34,293 bases of DNA from Alphaproteobacteria bacterium (GTDB lineage Bacteria > Pseudomonadota > Alphaproteobacteria > Sphingomonadales > Emcibacteraceae): positions 1 through 34,293 of the forward strand of contig JAJRQU010000116.1 in the NCBI GenBank assembly GCA_024280095.1. Reading direction: 5' to 3'. Position numbers and translations under genes: made by a program. The notes below the pieces were generated by a model that was not told the DNA's origin, did no database searches, and saw only the letters and a list, made by a program, of their open reading frames with translations. Shown one piece after another: positions 6,912 through 14,666 of the stretch (position 1 is the stretch's first letter; the number at the start of each line of letters is the position of its first letter).

Positions 6912-7343
6912 ATGACCATATGCGATCTGCATCAAAAAAAGATAATTTCAATAGCACGAAGCTGCGTTGGCAAATCTTTCCGTCACCAAGGGCGTAACCC
7001 AGAGGATGGTTTAGATTGCATAGGCTTGATTGTCTATGTGGCAAAAGCCATTGGGCTTACGGGGTTTGATCATAAAGACTATAAAAAAATACCTGAAAAA
7101 TTCGCAATTTCCCGCCAGGCAACAGCCGCCGGCTTTAGGCGTTGCCCAAGAAATGACCTGACGCCGGGTAATGTGTTAATCCTGAAGTTTGGTAAATATC
7201 TGGAACATGCTGCCATCATATCGGACCGGGGCATTATTCATGCTTGTGAGAAATACGGCAAGGTGGTTGAGCATGGATTAGACGATGTTTGGCGGTCTAG
7301 AATAATCTCGGTTCATGCCTTCCCCCAAACATTTATCCCCTAA
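6912..7343 (+). CDS. NlpC/P60-type tail peptidase (RcGTA g14-like)
   Basis: A 143-residue protein of usual length for the GTA cell-wall peptidase. The catalytic pattern is visible: DGLDCIGLI with Cys36 as nucleophile, and His99 in LEHAAIISDRGIIHA, with His110 close by. Such proteins at the tail tip cut peptidoglycan so that DNA can enter the target cell. The neighbourhood (DUF2163 hub upstream, large tip protein downstream) is the RcGTA order. I see no good ribosome binding site before ATG 6912, so translation may be weak or the start could be different. The reverse-strand gene ends its 5' region just upstream, so this gene and that one are divergent across about 58 bases, which may hold promoters for both. 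Confidence 0.85.
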   Translation: MTICDLHQKKIISIARSCVGKSFRHQGRNPEDGLDCIGLIVYVAKAIGLTGFDHKDYKKIPEKFAISRQATAAGFRRCPRNDLTPGNVLILKFGKYLEHAAIISDRGIIHACEKYGKVVEHGLDDVWRSRIISVHAFPQTFIP

Positions 7344-7388
7344 CCTTAATTTCACAAGACCTTTCACTAAAAATATAGGAATGAAATA

Positions 7389-9659
7389 ATGGCAACTGTT
7401 GTACTTACTGTCGTTGGGACAGCCATTGGCGGGCCCATTGGCGGCTTTGTCGGTGGCCTGATCGGTCAACGTGTGGATCAAGCCATTTTCGGGGGCACAA
7501 GTTCCCGAACAATTGAGGGCGGGCGGATGAAAGACCTTACCGTTCAAACGTCTTCTTATGGGGAGCCTATTGTCCGCGTTTATGGCACCCTGCGACTTCC
7601 GGGCAACGTGATCTGGTCTTCGGGTTTGAAAGAGGTTCGAAATGAGAAAACAGAAAGTAGCGGCGGCAAAGGCCGTAGGCAAAATGTTACGACGGTTGAA
7701 TATAGTTATCGTGCGTCATTCGCCGTGGCTCTTTCCGGGCGCGCGATTTCGGATGTGGGCCGCGTCTGGGCAGATGGCAAGCTGTTGCGGGATGCCGCAG
7801 GTAAAATAGCCGTCGGCGGGGAAATGAGAGTTTATCGGGGGGAAGGCTTTCAGAAATCAGACCCAATGATTGAAGCTCTTGAAGGTCAAAATAATGTTAA
7901 TGGGTTTACGAACCTGTCTTATGTGGTGTTTGAGGATTTAGCGTTAGGTGAATATGCCAACCGTATTCCTAATCTGACCTTTGAAGTCATTGGGGATACT
8001 GGTGGGGACACTGGTGGGGAAATTCTACTTTCCACTATTGTTTCTGATATCTGCCAACTTTCAGATGTAGCTGTCTTTGATGTCGGTGACCTGAACCAGA
8101 TGGTTGGCGGCTATTTGGTTGCGGGACCTATGAAATCCAGAGCTGCCATAGAAGAGCTGGCGCGGGTTTATCAATTTGATGTGGTAGAACAGGAAAATGG
8201 CCTGCTGTTCCGAAAATTGGGGCGACTGTCAGAGGCGGCGATACTTGCGGATGATTTAGTCCAATCTGCACAAGGGGCGCGGCCCTCGGATAAGGTAATA
8301 ATAACGCGCCAGCAGGATATGGAGCTTCCCCGGGAAATCGGCTTGTCGTATATTGATCCCAGCCGGGATTATCAAACCGGATATCAAAGAGCCCGGCGAT
8401 TAAATGTGGCGAGTGATATTGTCCGTCAAAGCGGTTTGCCATTGGTATTATCATCAAGTCAGGCAAAAACCGCCTCCGAAATACAACTTGATCTTGCCTG
8501 GTATGGACGGGAAACAATAAATTTTGCCTTGCCCCATAAATATGATGATCTTTTGCCCGGGGATATTGTGACGATGGCCTCTGGGTCAGAAACGCAGGAT
8601 TATTTGCTACAGGAAACAGAAATCGGCCCGGAGGGGGTGCAATGTCAGGCGGTGAAGTTTTCTAACCTTCGTCTGGACAGGTCTGCGTTAGCGGATAGTG
8701 GCCCTGTGCCAGCGCAACAAGTGGAGGAACTGGCAGAAAGTCTGTTTTTCCACCTTGATATGCCGGCCATAACGGGCGAGAATGTAACGTCGCCTGTTTT
8801 TTTCTGGGCTGCCGCCGCAGGAGCAGGCAAATGGCCTGGTGCTGGCCTGTTTATATCAAGGGATAATGATCAAACATATTCGCAACTGGATTATACAAAT
8901 GCAGATGCCATTAGCGGTATAGTTGAAAATATACTGCCTGATGGGCCGGTCGCCTATTGGGACTATGGCAATGAACTATTGGTTCGGTTGGATAATCCGG
9001 ATCATGGGCTGCCTAGCGCGGCATTGGAGGCTGTTTTGGACGGGGCCAATATCGCTTGGGTTGGCGGAGAGATTATCCAGTTTCAACAGGCGACTTTTGA
9101 GTTGGGTGGTTTCTATCGATTGACTGGACTGCTTAGGGGACGGCGAGGAACTGAAAGATATATAAGTCAGCATAGCATTTCAGAAACTTTTATTTTGCTG
9201 AACCGCGCAACGGTAAATACCGCTGTAATGTATCATTCTGATATTGGGCTTATTCACCATTTCAAGGTTGTGACAGCAGGGGCAGATGTTGAAGATGCGC
9301 CTTCGGTAAGCCGCGCTTATGGTGCTGCCGTTTTGAAGCCTTTTTCGCCTGTGCATGGAAAGGGGCAGCGGGACGGCGCAGGGACACTTGCGTTGACCTG
9401 GATCAGGCGTAGCCGAGTGGGCGGGGATTGGATGGATAATGCCGATGTCCCGCTCGGTGAAAATTTTGAAAGATATGATATTGAAATTTTAAATGGCGGC
9501 GCGGTGGTTCGAACTTTGACCAGCGATGTTTCCGAAGTCATTTATCCAGCATCATCTCAGATTGAGGATTTTGGTGCCACGCAGGCAATTCTGGATATTC
9601 GTATCTTCCAAATCAGTGACAACATTGGCCGTGGCTGGCCGCTGATATTGTCCGTTTAA
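7389..9659 (+). CDS. phage tail tip protein (short RcGTA g15-like, no TIM barrel seen)
   Basis: A 756-residue protein corresponding to the last large tail gene of GTA clusters. It begins with a Gly-rich hydrophobic stretch (GGPIGGFVGGLIG), then YGEPIVRVYGTLRLPGNVIW, a region like the phage tail 3 family (about 210-430), and LTGLLRGRRGTE near residue 580, a motif shared by this group. The RcGTA counterpart is about 1,300 residues and contains a GTA TIM-barrel domain; I see none here, which accounts for the shorter length. A TIM-barrel-like region is instead found in the 2994-5342 product. AGGA lies eight bases before ATG 7389. A 12-base in-frame tandem repeat at 7995-8018 encodes DTGG twice. 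Role: tail tip and host contact. Confidence 0.82.
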   Translation: MATVVLTVVGTAIGGPIGGFVGGLIGQRVDQAIFGGTSSRTIEGGRMKDLTVQTSSYGEPIVRVYGTLRLPGNVIWSSGLKEVRNEKTESSGGKGRRQNVTTVEYSYRASFAVALSGRAISDVGRVWADGKLLRDAAGKIAVGGEMRVYRGEGFQKSDPMIEALEGQNNVNGFTNLSYVVFEDLALGEYANRIPNLTFEVIGDTGGDTGGEILLSTIVSDICQLSDVAVFDVGDLNQMVGGYLVAGPMKSRAAIEELARVYQFDVVEQENGLLFRKLGRLSEAAILADDLVQSAQGARPSDKVIITRQQDMELPREIGLSYIDPSRDYQTGYQRARRLNVASDIVRQSGLPLVLSSSQAKTASEIQLDLAWYGRETINFALPHKYDDLLPGDIVTMASGSETQDYLLQETEIGPEGVQCQAVKFSNLRLDRSALADSGPVPAQQVEELAESLFFHLDMPAITGENVTSPVFFWAAAAGAGKWPGAGLFISRDNDQTYSQLDYTNADAISGIVENILPDGPVAYWDYGNELLVRLDNPDHGLPSAALEAVLDGANIAWVGGEIIQFQQATFELGGFYRLTGLLRGRRGTERYISQHSISETFILLNRATVNTAVMYHSDIGLIHHFKVVTAGADVEDAPSVSRAYGAAVLKPFSPVHGKGQRDGAGTLALTWIRRSRVGGDWMDNADVPLGENFERYDIEILNGGAVVRTLTSDVSEVIYPASSQIEDFGATQAILDIRIFQISDNIGRGWPLILSV

Positions 9660-9687
9660 ATATATAGTCTTAAAAAGGAATTCTGAA

Positions 9688-10188
9688 ATGGTTAATCAAA
9701 CGCCGCGACTTATGACGCCCTATATTATTTCTACGCAGTCCCAGAAAGAGGTCACCCATAATATGGCCTTGAATATACTTGATGCTTTGGTGCAAACGGC
9801 GGTGGAGACGGCCACCTTAGTCAGTCCGCCGATGTCCCCTCTCGTGGGTGGTTTATGGCTTGTGGCGAGTGTAGCCACTGGTGATTGGCTGGGCCATGAT
9901 GGGAAGATTGCCCAATATATCGGCGGCGCTTGGCAATTTCACGCCCCTTTTGAAGGCCTGCAGGTTTGGCTGAAAGATGATGAAGTTACGGCCCAATTTC
10001 GGTCTGGTTTGTGGCAAACAGGGATCGTTACAGTGCAAAAGCTTGAGGTTTCAGGTCAACAGGTTGTCGGCCCGCAGCAGCCTGCCGTTGGCGATGCGGC
10101 GGCGGGTGCTGTCATAGATGTGGAGGCGCGAACAGCCCTGAATAATCTGCTTGCAGCTTGCCGAAACCATGGGCTGATCGCGTCTTGA
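9688..10188 (+). CDS. DUF2793 family tail-associated protein
   Basis: A 166-residue protein. The N-terminal part is the DUF2793 pattern (LMTPYIISTQSQKEVTHNMALNILDALVQ), followed by repeated short beta motifs ending in Trp (GGLWLVAS, GDWLGHDGKIAQYIGGAWQFHAP, GLQVWLKDDE, SGLWQ). It ends in a helical tail (ALNNLLAACRNHGLIAS). AAGGA precedes ATG 9688 at good spacing. The family is commonly found directly after GTA or phage tail-tip genes and has been linked with fibre or receptor-binding functions; that role is inferred from position. It is the last gene of the tail block; the next gene is on the other strand, eleven bases away. Confidence 0.8.
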   Translation: MVNQTPRLMTPYIISTQSQKEVTHNMALNILDALVQTAVETATLVSPPMSPLVGGLWLVASVATGDWLGHDGKIAQYIGGAWQFHAPFEGLQVWLKDDEVTAQFRSGLWQTGIVTVQKLEVSGQQVVGPQQPAVGDAAAGAVIDVEARTALNNLLAACRNHGLIAS

Positions 10189-10198
10189 TCTTTTTGGG

Positions 10199-10498
10199 TT
10201 AACTGAAAAGGTCGCCCATTTTCAAGGCGAGGCCCATATCACCGTCAATTTTAAGTTTACCCATCATAAAGGCCATCTGAGGGTTCAGGGAGCCATCCAT
10301 GAGCCCTTCAAAATTTTCTTCACTGATGATCAGGGTGACATCGGCCTCATCATCGTCGTTGGTGACGGTTGGCGGCGATGTTGTTGCATCGATAAAGACA
10401 GTTCCGTCACCCTTCAAGTCAATTTTGATTTTCTTTCCATTAGTCTCCATTGATTGTGCTTTGTCGCGAATGGTTGCTGTGATGTCTTCCAGACTCAT
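10199..10498 (-). CDS. SCP2 sterol-binding domain protein
   Basis: A 99-residue protein that is a single SCP2 (sterol carrier protein 2) domain: KKIKIDLKGDGTVFIDA, then a DADVTLIISEENFEGLMDGSLNPQMAFMMGKLKIDGDMGLALKM pattern, typical of small bacterial members. These bind lipophilic ligands in a hydrophobic tunnel; the bacterial ligand is not known. The start is supported by AAGGAAA (about 10504-10510) nine bases upstream. It follows the glyoxalase II-like gene by 52 bases, a gap filled mostly by a perfect 19-base tandem repeat, and is probably in the same transcript. The three genes 10199-11685 look like ordinary chromosomal genes, marking the end of the tail gene block. Confidence 0.88.
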   Translation of the reverse strand: MSLEDITATIRDKAQSMETNGKKIKIDLKGDGTVFIDATTSPPTVTNDDDEADVTLIISEENFEGLMDGSLNPQMAFMMGKLKIDGDMGLALKMGDLFS

Positions 10499-10511
10499 GC
10501 GTATTTCCTTT

Positions 10512-10549
10512 TAGGTAGGTTTAAATTTGGTAGGTAGGTTTAAATTTGG
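10512..10549. repeat. perfect 19-bp tandem duplication
   Basis: The unit taggtaggtttaaatttgg occurs twice without mismatch (10512-10530, 10531-10549). It fills the gap between the stop of the glyoxalase II-like gene and the ribosome binding site of the SCP2 gene, so on the transcribed (minus) strand it forms most of the intercistronic spacer. Confidence 0.95.
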
Positions 10550-10550
10550 G

Positions 10551-11342
10551 TTACCAGTTATTTCTGAGTTGCCGGAGGGCCTTGAAGATTTCTCGCGGTT
10601 CCGGCTTATCAGAAATTTCCGCGTTTTCATTTTGCAATTTTTGAATGATATCAGGGTTGTTCAACCTGAAAAAACTATTGATACGGCGTTCATCTGCCAT
10701 GGTCGTAATATAGGCATCATGGGGGTCTTGGCCGCGTAGTTTTTCCAGCATTTTTCGGGCTTCGACATTGGAGGGTTCCCGATCCAGCGTGAATTCCAGA
10801 TTATTTACAATATAATCATGTCCGGGATAGACCCGCACATTGTCAGGCAATAAGTCCAATTGCTCAGAAAAAGTATCATATAAATCATCGGGATTGCCGC
10901 CATTATGGCAATTTCCGGCCCCGGCATTGAATAGGGTGTCACCGCAAAAAAGTGCGGGCTGATCAGATTCAGAAAGCAGGCACAGGTGGCTGTTGGTATG
11001 TCCGGGCGTATCCAGGGCTTTCAGTATAACCGAGGTGCCAATGGCCACCATATCTGCGGCGCGCAATCCCACATCAACATTGCCGATTTTTTCCATCGCG
11101 CCATGATGGGCATATATTTTCGCGCCTGTTTTTTCCTTCATTTGCGCATTTCCGTCGATATGATCCCAATGTTCATGGGTGTTGAGGATTTTGGTAATAT
11201 TCAAATCTTGCTCCGCAGCAGCGTCAAGACATTTGCCGACGTCAAGCGGGTCAATCACCATGGTATCGCGGGTTTGTGGGCAAGCGATCAGATAGTGAAA
11301 GTTTCTAAGGGGATTGTCGGCATAAATCTGTAATATGATCAT
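10551..11342 (-). CDS. metallo-beta-lactamase fold hydrolase, hydroxyacylglutathione hydrolase (glyoxalase II) type
   Basis: A 263-residue protein with the metal ligands of glyoxalase II: THEHWDHIDG (His56, His58, Asp60, His61), GHTNSH (His115), GDTLF (Asp135) and YPGHDY (His175). The C-terminal part FFRLNNPDIIQKL...REIFKALRQLRNNW matches the glutathione-binding end of glyoxalase II enzymes, which hydrolyse S-lactoylglutathione to lactate and glutathione in methylglyoxal detoxification. The loop after Asp135 (NAGAGNCHNGGNPDDLYDTF) differs from the usual GGCGR-type sequence, so substrate preference may differ; I therefore give no symbol. Cytoplasmic, no signal peptide. It lies between DUF2849 and SCP2 genes on the same strand. 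Confidence 0.85.
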   Translation of the reverse strand: MIILQIYADNPLRNFHYLIACPQTRDTMVIDPLDVGKCLDAAAEQDLNITKILNTHEHWDHIDGNAQMKEKTGAKIYAHHGAMEKIGNVDVGLRAADMVAIGTSVILKALDTPGHTNSHLCLLSESDQPALFCGDTLFNAGAGNCHNGGNPDDLYDTFSEQLDLLPDNVRVYPGHDYIVNNLEFTLDREPSNVEARKMLEKLRGQDPHDAYITTMADERRINSFFRLNNPDIIQKLQNENAEISDKPEPREIFKALRQLRNNW

Positions 11343-11391
11343 AACCTGTGTCCTTTATATTGATAGGCTGACTTGCAACCTTATCGGTGAT

Positions 11392-11685
11392 TTATTTCCC
11401 ATATTTAACAGATGGGCCTGCCGCGCGGATTTTTTCACGGACGGTAATCGGATTGTGGTCGTCATCAACGGGGACGGTGACACAATCAACAACTATATTA
11501 TTCTCCATATCCTGCTTTGCACGTTCGAATGCAGCGGCCAATTGATCCTCTGAATAGGCCGTGGCCAAAGAGCTGTCACTTTCCCAACGGGCCTCCCCCT
11601 CATTCTGGCCCTCATTTTGTGTGAAATAAACATTCAAACCGCTGCGCAGGTTATTCGCGGAAATGATATTCAGAGAATTGCTCAT
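11392..11685 (-). CDS. DUF2849 family protein
   Basis: A 97-residue protein resembling the DUF2849 family: an N-terminal strand segment ending in GLNVYFT, then WESDSSLATAYSEDQLAAAFERAKQDMENNIVVDCVTVPVDDDHNPITVREKIRAAGPSVKYGK, where the central helix and the PITVREKIRAAGP ending are the clearest parts. In many alphaproteobacteria this family is encoded beside sulfite reductase and cysteine or sirohaem genes; none are present here, so the gene stands alone from that context. No transmembrane segment or signal peptide. The gap to the next reverse-strand gene is 49 bases. An acidic Gln/Glu/Asn repeat-like stretch (QNEGQNEGE, residues 23-31) is unusual. Function unknown. Confidence 0.7.
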   Translation of the reverse strand: MSNSLNIISANNLRSGLNVYFTQNEGQNEGEARWESDSSLATAYSEDQLAAAFERAKQDMENNIVVDCVTVPVDDDHNPITVREKIRAAGPSVKYGK

Positions 11686-11801
11686 GTCTTGTCCCGAAAG
11701 TTATGGTTACTTTGTAATATATGGATAATTATATGGGGTGAAGGGGGTATAAAGCAAGTATCAGATTTTATTTTGAGGGTTTGTCGTTGTCTGATGATAC
11801 T

Positions 11802-13061
11802 CTAGCAAAGCCGTTCAGCGGGCAGGTACAGGGTTACTGTTGTCCCTTCGCCGACCGAACTGATAATGGATACTGTACCACCGTGTTTTTCGATGATTTG
11901 TTTGACATAAGAAAGGCCAAATCCAATACCAACTGTTGGGCTGGCGTATATATCGGACAGATGTGTGTCATGACAAAAAGCTTTGGCCAATTGTTGTGAA
12001 GGCATGCCCTGCCCATTATCCTGACAATGAATAAGGCCTGCGCCATTTTTATCTTTTGTCGCCGTGAGGATAATTTCGCCGCAGGGCGGAGTAAACTTCA
12101 CCGCATTGGTCAGAAGACTATGAAGGGCTTGTTGGAGACGGGATTTGTCGCCGAAAATATCTGGAAAATCCGGCTCAATGTTCGTCGATAGATGTATTTT
12201 ACCCTTATCAGCAGGCGAGGATATTTTTTTTAGGCATTCCGCAATCATGCCGCCCAGTGAGAATCTTTCTTCCTGTAATCTGAATTCAGTCGTCTCCAAC
12301 TCTTTTAACTCAAGAAGATTGTCAATAAGTTGTAGCAGGTCTTTTCCGGCCCCATGAATATCTTGAGCGTAGGTCTTGTAGGATTCTTGACCAATCGGGC
12401 CCATCATTTCCATCATAATGACCTCGGAATATCCCAAAATACCATTGAGTGGGGTTTTGAAATTATGGTGCATGGCGGCGAGTAGTTTTCGCTTGGTTTC
12501 TTTCGCAGCATTATTTCGAACGTTATTTTCGCTCTTGTTTTCTCGGAGGACACATATGAATTTGGATCCGTCATCATGACTGTTAAAGGGCCGGATGGTC
12601 ATATCAATATCGAGAGTTTGGCCATTTTTATTCTTCCACGGGCAAGAAAATATGGCGGCCTGGCGGTTTTCTATTGTTCTTTCAATGATATGTCGATTGG
12701 CCTCAAATTTTGTGCCGATCAGGAATTTATATAAACTTTGGCCCTGTATTTCATCAAAACTATAACCCGTTATCAGTTCAAAATGATGATTTATGTCCAC
12801 AATTTCCGGAGGAAGGCCTTTGGTTGTATTAGAAATAATTATTATAGCCGTACTGACCTCGTGGAAGACCGAGTCAAATAACCCAAAATCTTTTTCAAAT
12901 CCCGCAGTTGTCCCCATAGTAGTCCCCTTAATTGACCCCGTAGTCGTCCTTGGCTCTATAATCGTTCGTGCCTCTGGATCAGAGATTTCCTGACTAGAAA
13001 CCGCTGTATCCGATATTTTTAACCGTTTTGAGATACGGTGGCTTAATAACGAAACATTCAT
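11802..13061 (-). CDS. PAS-domain sensor histidine kinase with altered H-box
   Basis: A 419-residue soluble kinase without transmembrane segments. Domains: a low-complexity Thr-rich N-terminus, PAS (about 62-175), HisKA (about 190-258) and HATPase_c (about 300-417). The ATPase boxes look intact: N-box LLTNAVKFT (Asn319), G1 DNGQGM (Asp348) and G2 GIGFGLSYVKQI. In the H-box, HHNFKTPLN, His199 is followed by Asn200 where most kinases have Glu or Asp, a residue needed for efficient autophosphorylation in many kinases. The HisKA sequence (YSEVIMMEMMGPIG) resembles the PleC/DivJ group. No response regulator is encoded nearby. A perfect CtrA-type site lies 132 bases upstream of the start. It lies next to the end of the Tad locus, in the same direction. 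Confidence 0.88.
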   Translation of the reverse strand: MNVSLLSHRISKRLKISDTAVSSQEISDPEARTIIEPRTTTGSIKGTTMGTTAGFEKDFGLFDSVFHEVSTAIIIISNTTKGLPPEIVDINHHFELITGYSFDEIQGQSLYKFLIGTKFEANRHIIERTIENRQAAIFSCPWKNKNGQTLDIDMTIRPFNSHDDGSKFICVLRENKSENNVRNNAAKETKRKLLAAMHHNFKTPLNGILGYSEVIMMEMMGPIGQESYKTYAQDIHGAGKDLLQLIDNLLELKELETTEFRLQEERFSLGGMIAECLKKISSPADKGKIHLSTNIEPDFPDIFGDKSRLQQALHSLLTNAVKFTPPCGEIILTATKDKNGAGLIHCQDNGQGMPSQQLAKAFCHDTHLSDIYASPTVGIGFGLSYVKQIIEKHGGTVSIISSVGEGTTVTLYLPAERLC

Positions 13062-13152
13062 ATGACGAACACGCTATACTCTTACCCTTACCAATCCCGC
13101 CAATAATGAAATATACTTGGGCGGATTTTTCCCATGAATTCAAATCCCTAGG

Positions 13153-13175
13153 CGAATCATCCCCTAAATGATTCG
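13153..13175. promoter_or_regulatory. 8-bp inverted repeat upstream of the PAS kinase
   Basis: CGAATCAT and ATGATTCG flank a seven-base spacer (cccctaa). There is no T-run on either side, so it is more likely an operator or leader hairpin than a terminator. It lies 92-114 bases upstream of the kinase start and about 18 bases from the CtrA-type site. Confidence 0.5.
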
Positions 13176-13192
13176 TCAAATCAACTAAAAAA

Positions 13193-13208
13193 TTAACCTT
13201 TTGTTAAC
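13193..13208. promoter_or_regulatory. perfect CtrA-type site (TTAA-N7-TTAAC)
   Basis: The sequence TTAACCTTTTGTTAAC is a full match to the CtrA consensus TTAA-N7-TTAA(C) known from Caulobacter and relatives. It stands in the gap between the end of the Tad locus and the PAS kinase, and could act on the kinase (minus strand) or on the small frame at 13258 (plus strand). The first 13 bases recur in front of the first flp gene. Confidence 0.6.
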
Positions 13209-13257
13209 TATTTTGAATTGAAGGGAGCTCCGCCCATCAATAGGGCAGGAGGAAACA

Positions 13258-13368
13258 ATGCTATTCCTGCGATTGAGATTACGCGGGATACCAGTATGGA
13301 TTATAGGTAATAACTCTATTATTCCAACGCTTTATGGGCAACCATTTTCGAAGTCTATCGTCGCGTAA
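13258..13368 (+). CDS. possible small protein (36 residues)
   Basis: An ATG with a perfect AGGAGG five bases upstream opens a 36-codon frame, MLFLRLRLRGIPVWIIGNNS onward, ending at TAA 13366-13368. The peptide is basic and hydrophobic at its start. It is on the strand opposite to the Tad genes, and its last 37 bases overlap the end of the second TadE-like gene. The CtrA-type site lies about 35 bases before the ribosome binding site. No homology is recognised, and a short frame with a good ribosome binding site can arise by chance, so this is tentative. Confidence 0.3.
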   Translation: MLFLRLRLRGIPVWIIGNNSIIPTLYGQPFSKSIVA

Positions 13369-13946
13369 CGTGGTTTTTGCACGGCCACATGATAGATATC
13401 ATGGGCCGCAAAAATGGTGTTATGCAACAGCCCACTAAGATTCATAACCATAGGCTCATATCGATAAACGACTTCTGAAATGACGACGGTTTCAGTATCT
13501 GCTATGGTAAAGTTTCCGGGAATTCGGCTTAGGTCGGCTTCTTCACCCTCTGCCCCTATCTTACTAGCGTGGGAGATATTTGTGGTGCCTTTGCACTGCA
13601 GGTCTATGGTATTTCCGCCAGCGGTACCAGTGATGTAGGACATAAATATTTGCCCATCTGCGCTTAATTGTAGCGGTTTCATAATATTTTCGACAGCGTC
13701 AAATATATTTTGAACGGCGGCACTGTCAAGCTGTTTATTTTGAGAAACCAGATTGCCGACCGCCATAACTGTCGTATTGGTTTTCCTATGGGCCATTAAA
13801 AGCCTGAAAGTTTCGAAACCGCCCAATAGTAAAATCAGAACGACCGGGAATATATAGGCAAATTCGATCAGAATAGTCCCTTTGGTTGATTTCTTTAGAT
13901 TCCTGATGAAGGACGGTATAATTATTTTTCTAAGATTAATCAGCAT
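13332..13946 (-). CDS. TadE/TadG-family pseudopilin (second copy)
   Basis: A 204-residue protein from the preferred start at 13946, which has AAGGGGG about six bases upstream; the longer frame to 13982 overlaps the preceding gene and lacks such a site. After a basic leader comes KSTKGTILIEFAYIFPVVLILLLGGFETFRLLMA, the TadE-like signature with Glu five residues after the Gly and a long hydrophobic helix. The rest is a periplasmic domain with two Cys. TadE-like proteins are minor pseudopilins processed by the Tad prepilin peptidase and needed for pilus assembly. This is the last gene of the locus, 11 bases after the other TadE-like gene, so they are co-transcribed. No von Willebrand domain is present, so it is not a full TadG. 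Confidence 0.82.
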   Translation of the reverse strand: MLINLRKIIIPSFIRNLKKSTKGTILIEFAYIFPVVLILLLGGFETFRLLMAHRKTNTTVMAVGNLVSQNKQLDSAAVQNIFDAVENIMKPLQLSADGQIFMSYITGTAGGNTIDLQCKGTTNISHASKIGAEGEEADLSRIPGNFTIADTETVVISEVVYRYEPMVMNLSGLLHNTIFAAHDIYHVAVQKPRYATIDFENGCP

Positions 13947-13957
13947 GACATACCCCC

Positions 13958-14593
13958 TTAAAGTTTCACGGTTGCTATGCAACTGGGATCAGGGGTGCCG
14001 TATGGCTCGTTCTGAATGACGGTGCTTGCGGTAAGCTTGATTTTACCGTCGTCATCTCCAACCATTTTTGAGAAAAACCCTGTCATAAAATTTGCGTCAT
14101 AAATGGCTTCATATAAGACGATCTGTCCCGGGCCACCAACGCCGTCTGTGCCAACTTCCGAATCCCACTGATCATTACAGTTCATATCTGTGTAGCTATC
14201 AACGCCCGCGCTATAGACATTATCGCCGTTGACATCCGTATAAGGCTCGGGCAGTCCCACATCCGCAAAATCTTCATAAACCCTTTGACGGATTACGAGA
14301 TTGCTAAGGTCGATCATGCCAAAGGTTCTGTCTGCAAGAAGATCATTGATATAGTCTTCGCGTGTTTGGCCATTTGCGGTATAGCCTGTCATGCCAGCGC
14401 GGGAGGCTTCCGAAATTGCGCCCTCCAGCATGGTGACGCTAAGCATGGTCACGCCGACCTCTAACGTGCCAATGGTTGCCAATGAAATCACCGGCAGAAC
14501 AAAGGCCATCTCGACAAGGGCAGAGCCAGTCTGGCTGCGTCTTAGCCGCTTAAGAAATTTCCTTAAGGGCATTTTCCTGTTATTGTTTTTCAT
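13958..14593 (-). CDS. TadE-family pseudopilin with Ca-binding-like loop region
   Basis: A 211-residue protein. Basic leader, then RSQTGSALVEMAFVLPVISLATIGTLEVG, the TadE-like processing site and membrane helix (residues about 19-50). The periplasmic part contains two DxNxD-type loops (Asp120-Asn122-Asp124 and Asp136-Asn138-Asn140/Asp141, ending near Glu146), a feature I associate with one alphaproteobacterial TadE subgroup and compatible with calcium binding. AGGAGCT lies just upstream of the start. It is placed between TadC and the other TadE-like gene. Expected role: minor pseudopilin at the tip or base of the Flp pilus. Assignment to the family is firm from the N-terminus; metal binding is inference. 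Confidence 0.85.
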   Translation of the reverse strand: MKNNNRKMPLRKFLKRLRRSQTGSALVEMAFVLPVISLATIGTLEVGVTMLSVTMLEGAISEASRAGMTGYTANGQTREDYINDLLADRTFGMIDLSNLVIRQRVYEDFADVGLPEPYTDVNGDNVYSAGVDSYTDMNCNDQWDSEVGTDGVGGPGQIVLYEAIYDANFMTGFFSKMVGDDDGKIKLTASTVIQNEPYGTPDPSCIATVKL

Positions 14594-14666
14594 TTTAAGA
14601 GCTCCTGAATAATAAGGTTATTAAGTAACTCTCCTTGCGGCCAATGTTTTTCATTCTGCACCATTT

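Noticed and set aside
6853-6919. Longer N-terminus of the Lys-rich reverse gene (start at 6919)
   Set aside because: No ribosome binding site, and it would overlap the peptidase start; AGAGGAA favours the start at 6853.
10512-10549. Phage attachment site duplication at the end of the tail module
   Set aside because: The two copies are directly adjacent, not flanking the module, and no integrase or tRNA gene is nearby.
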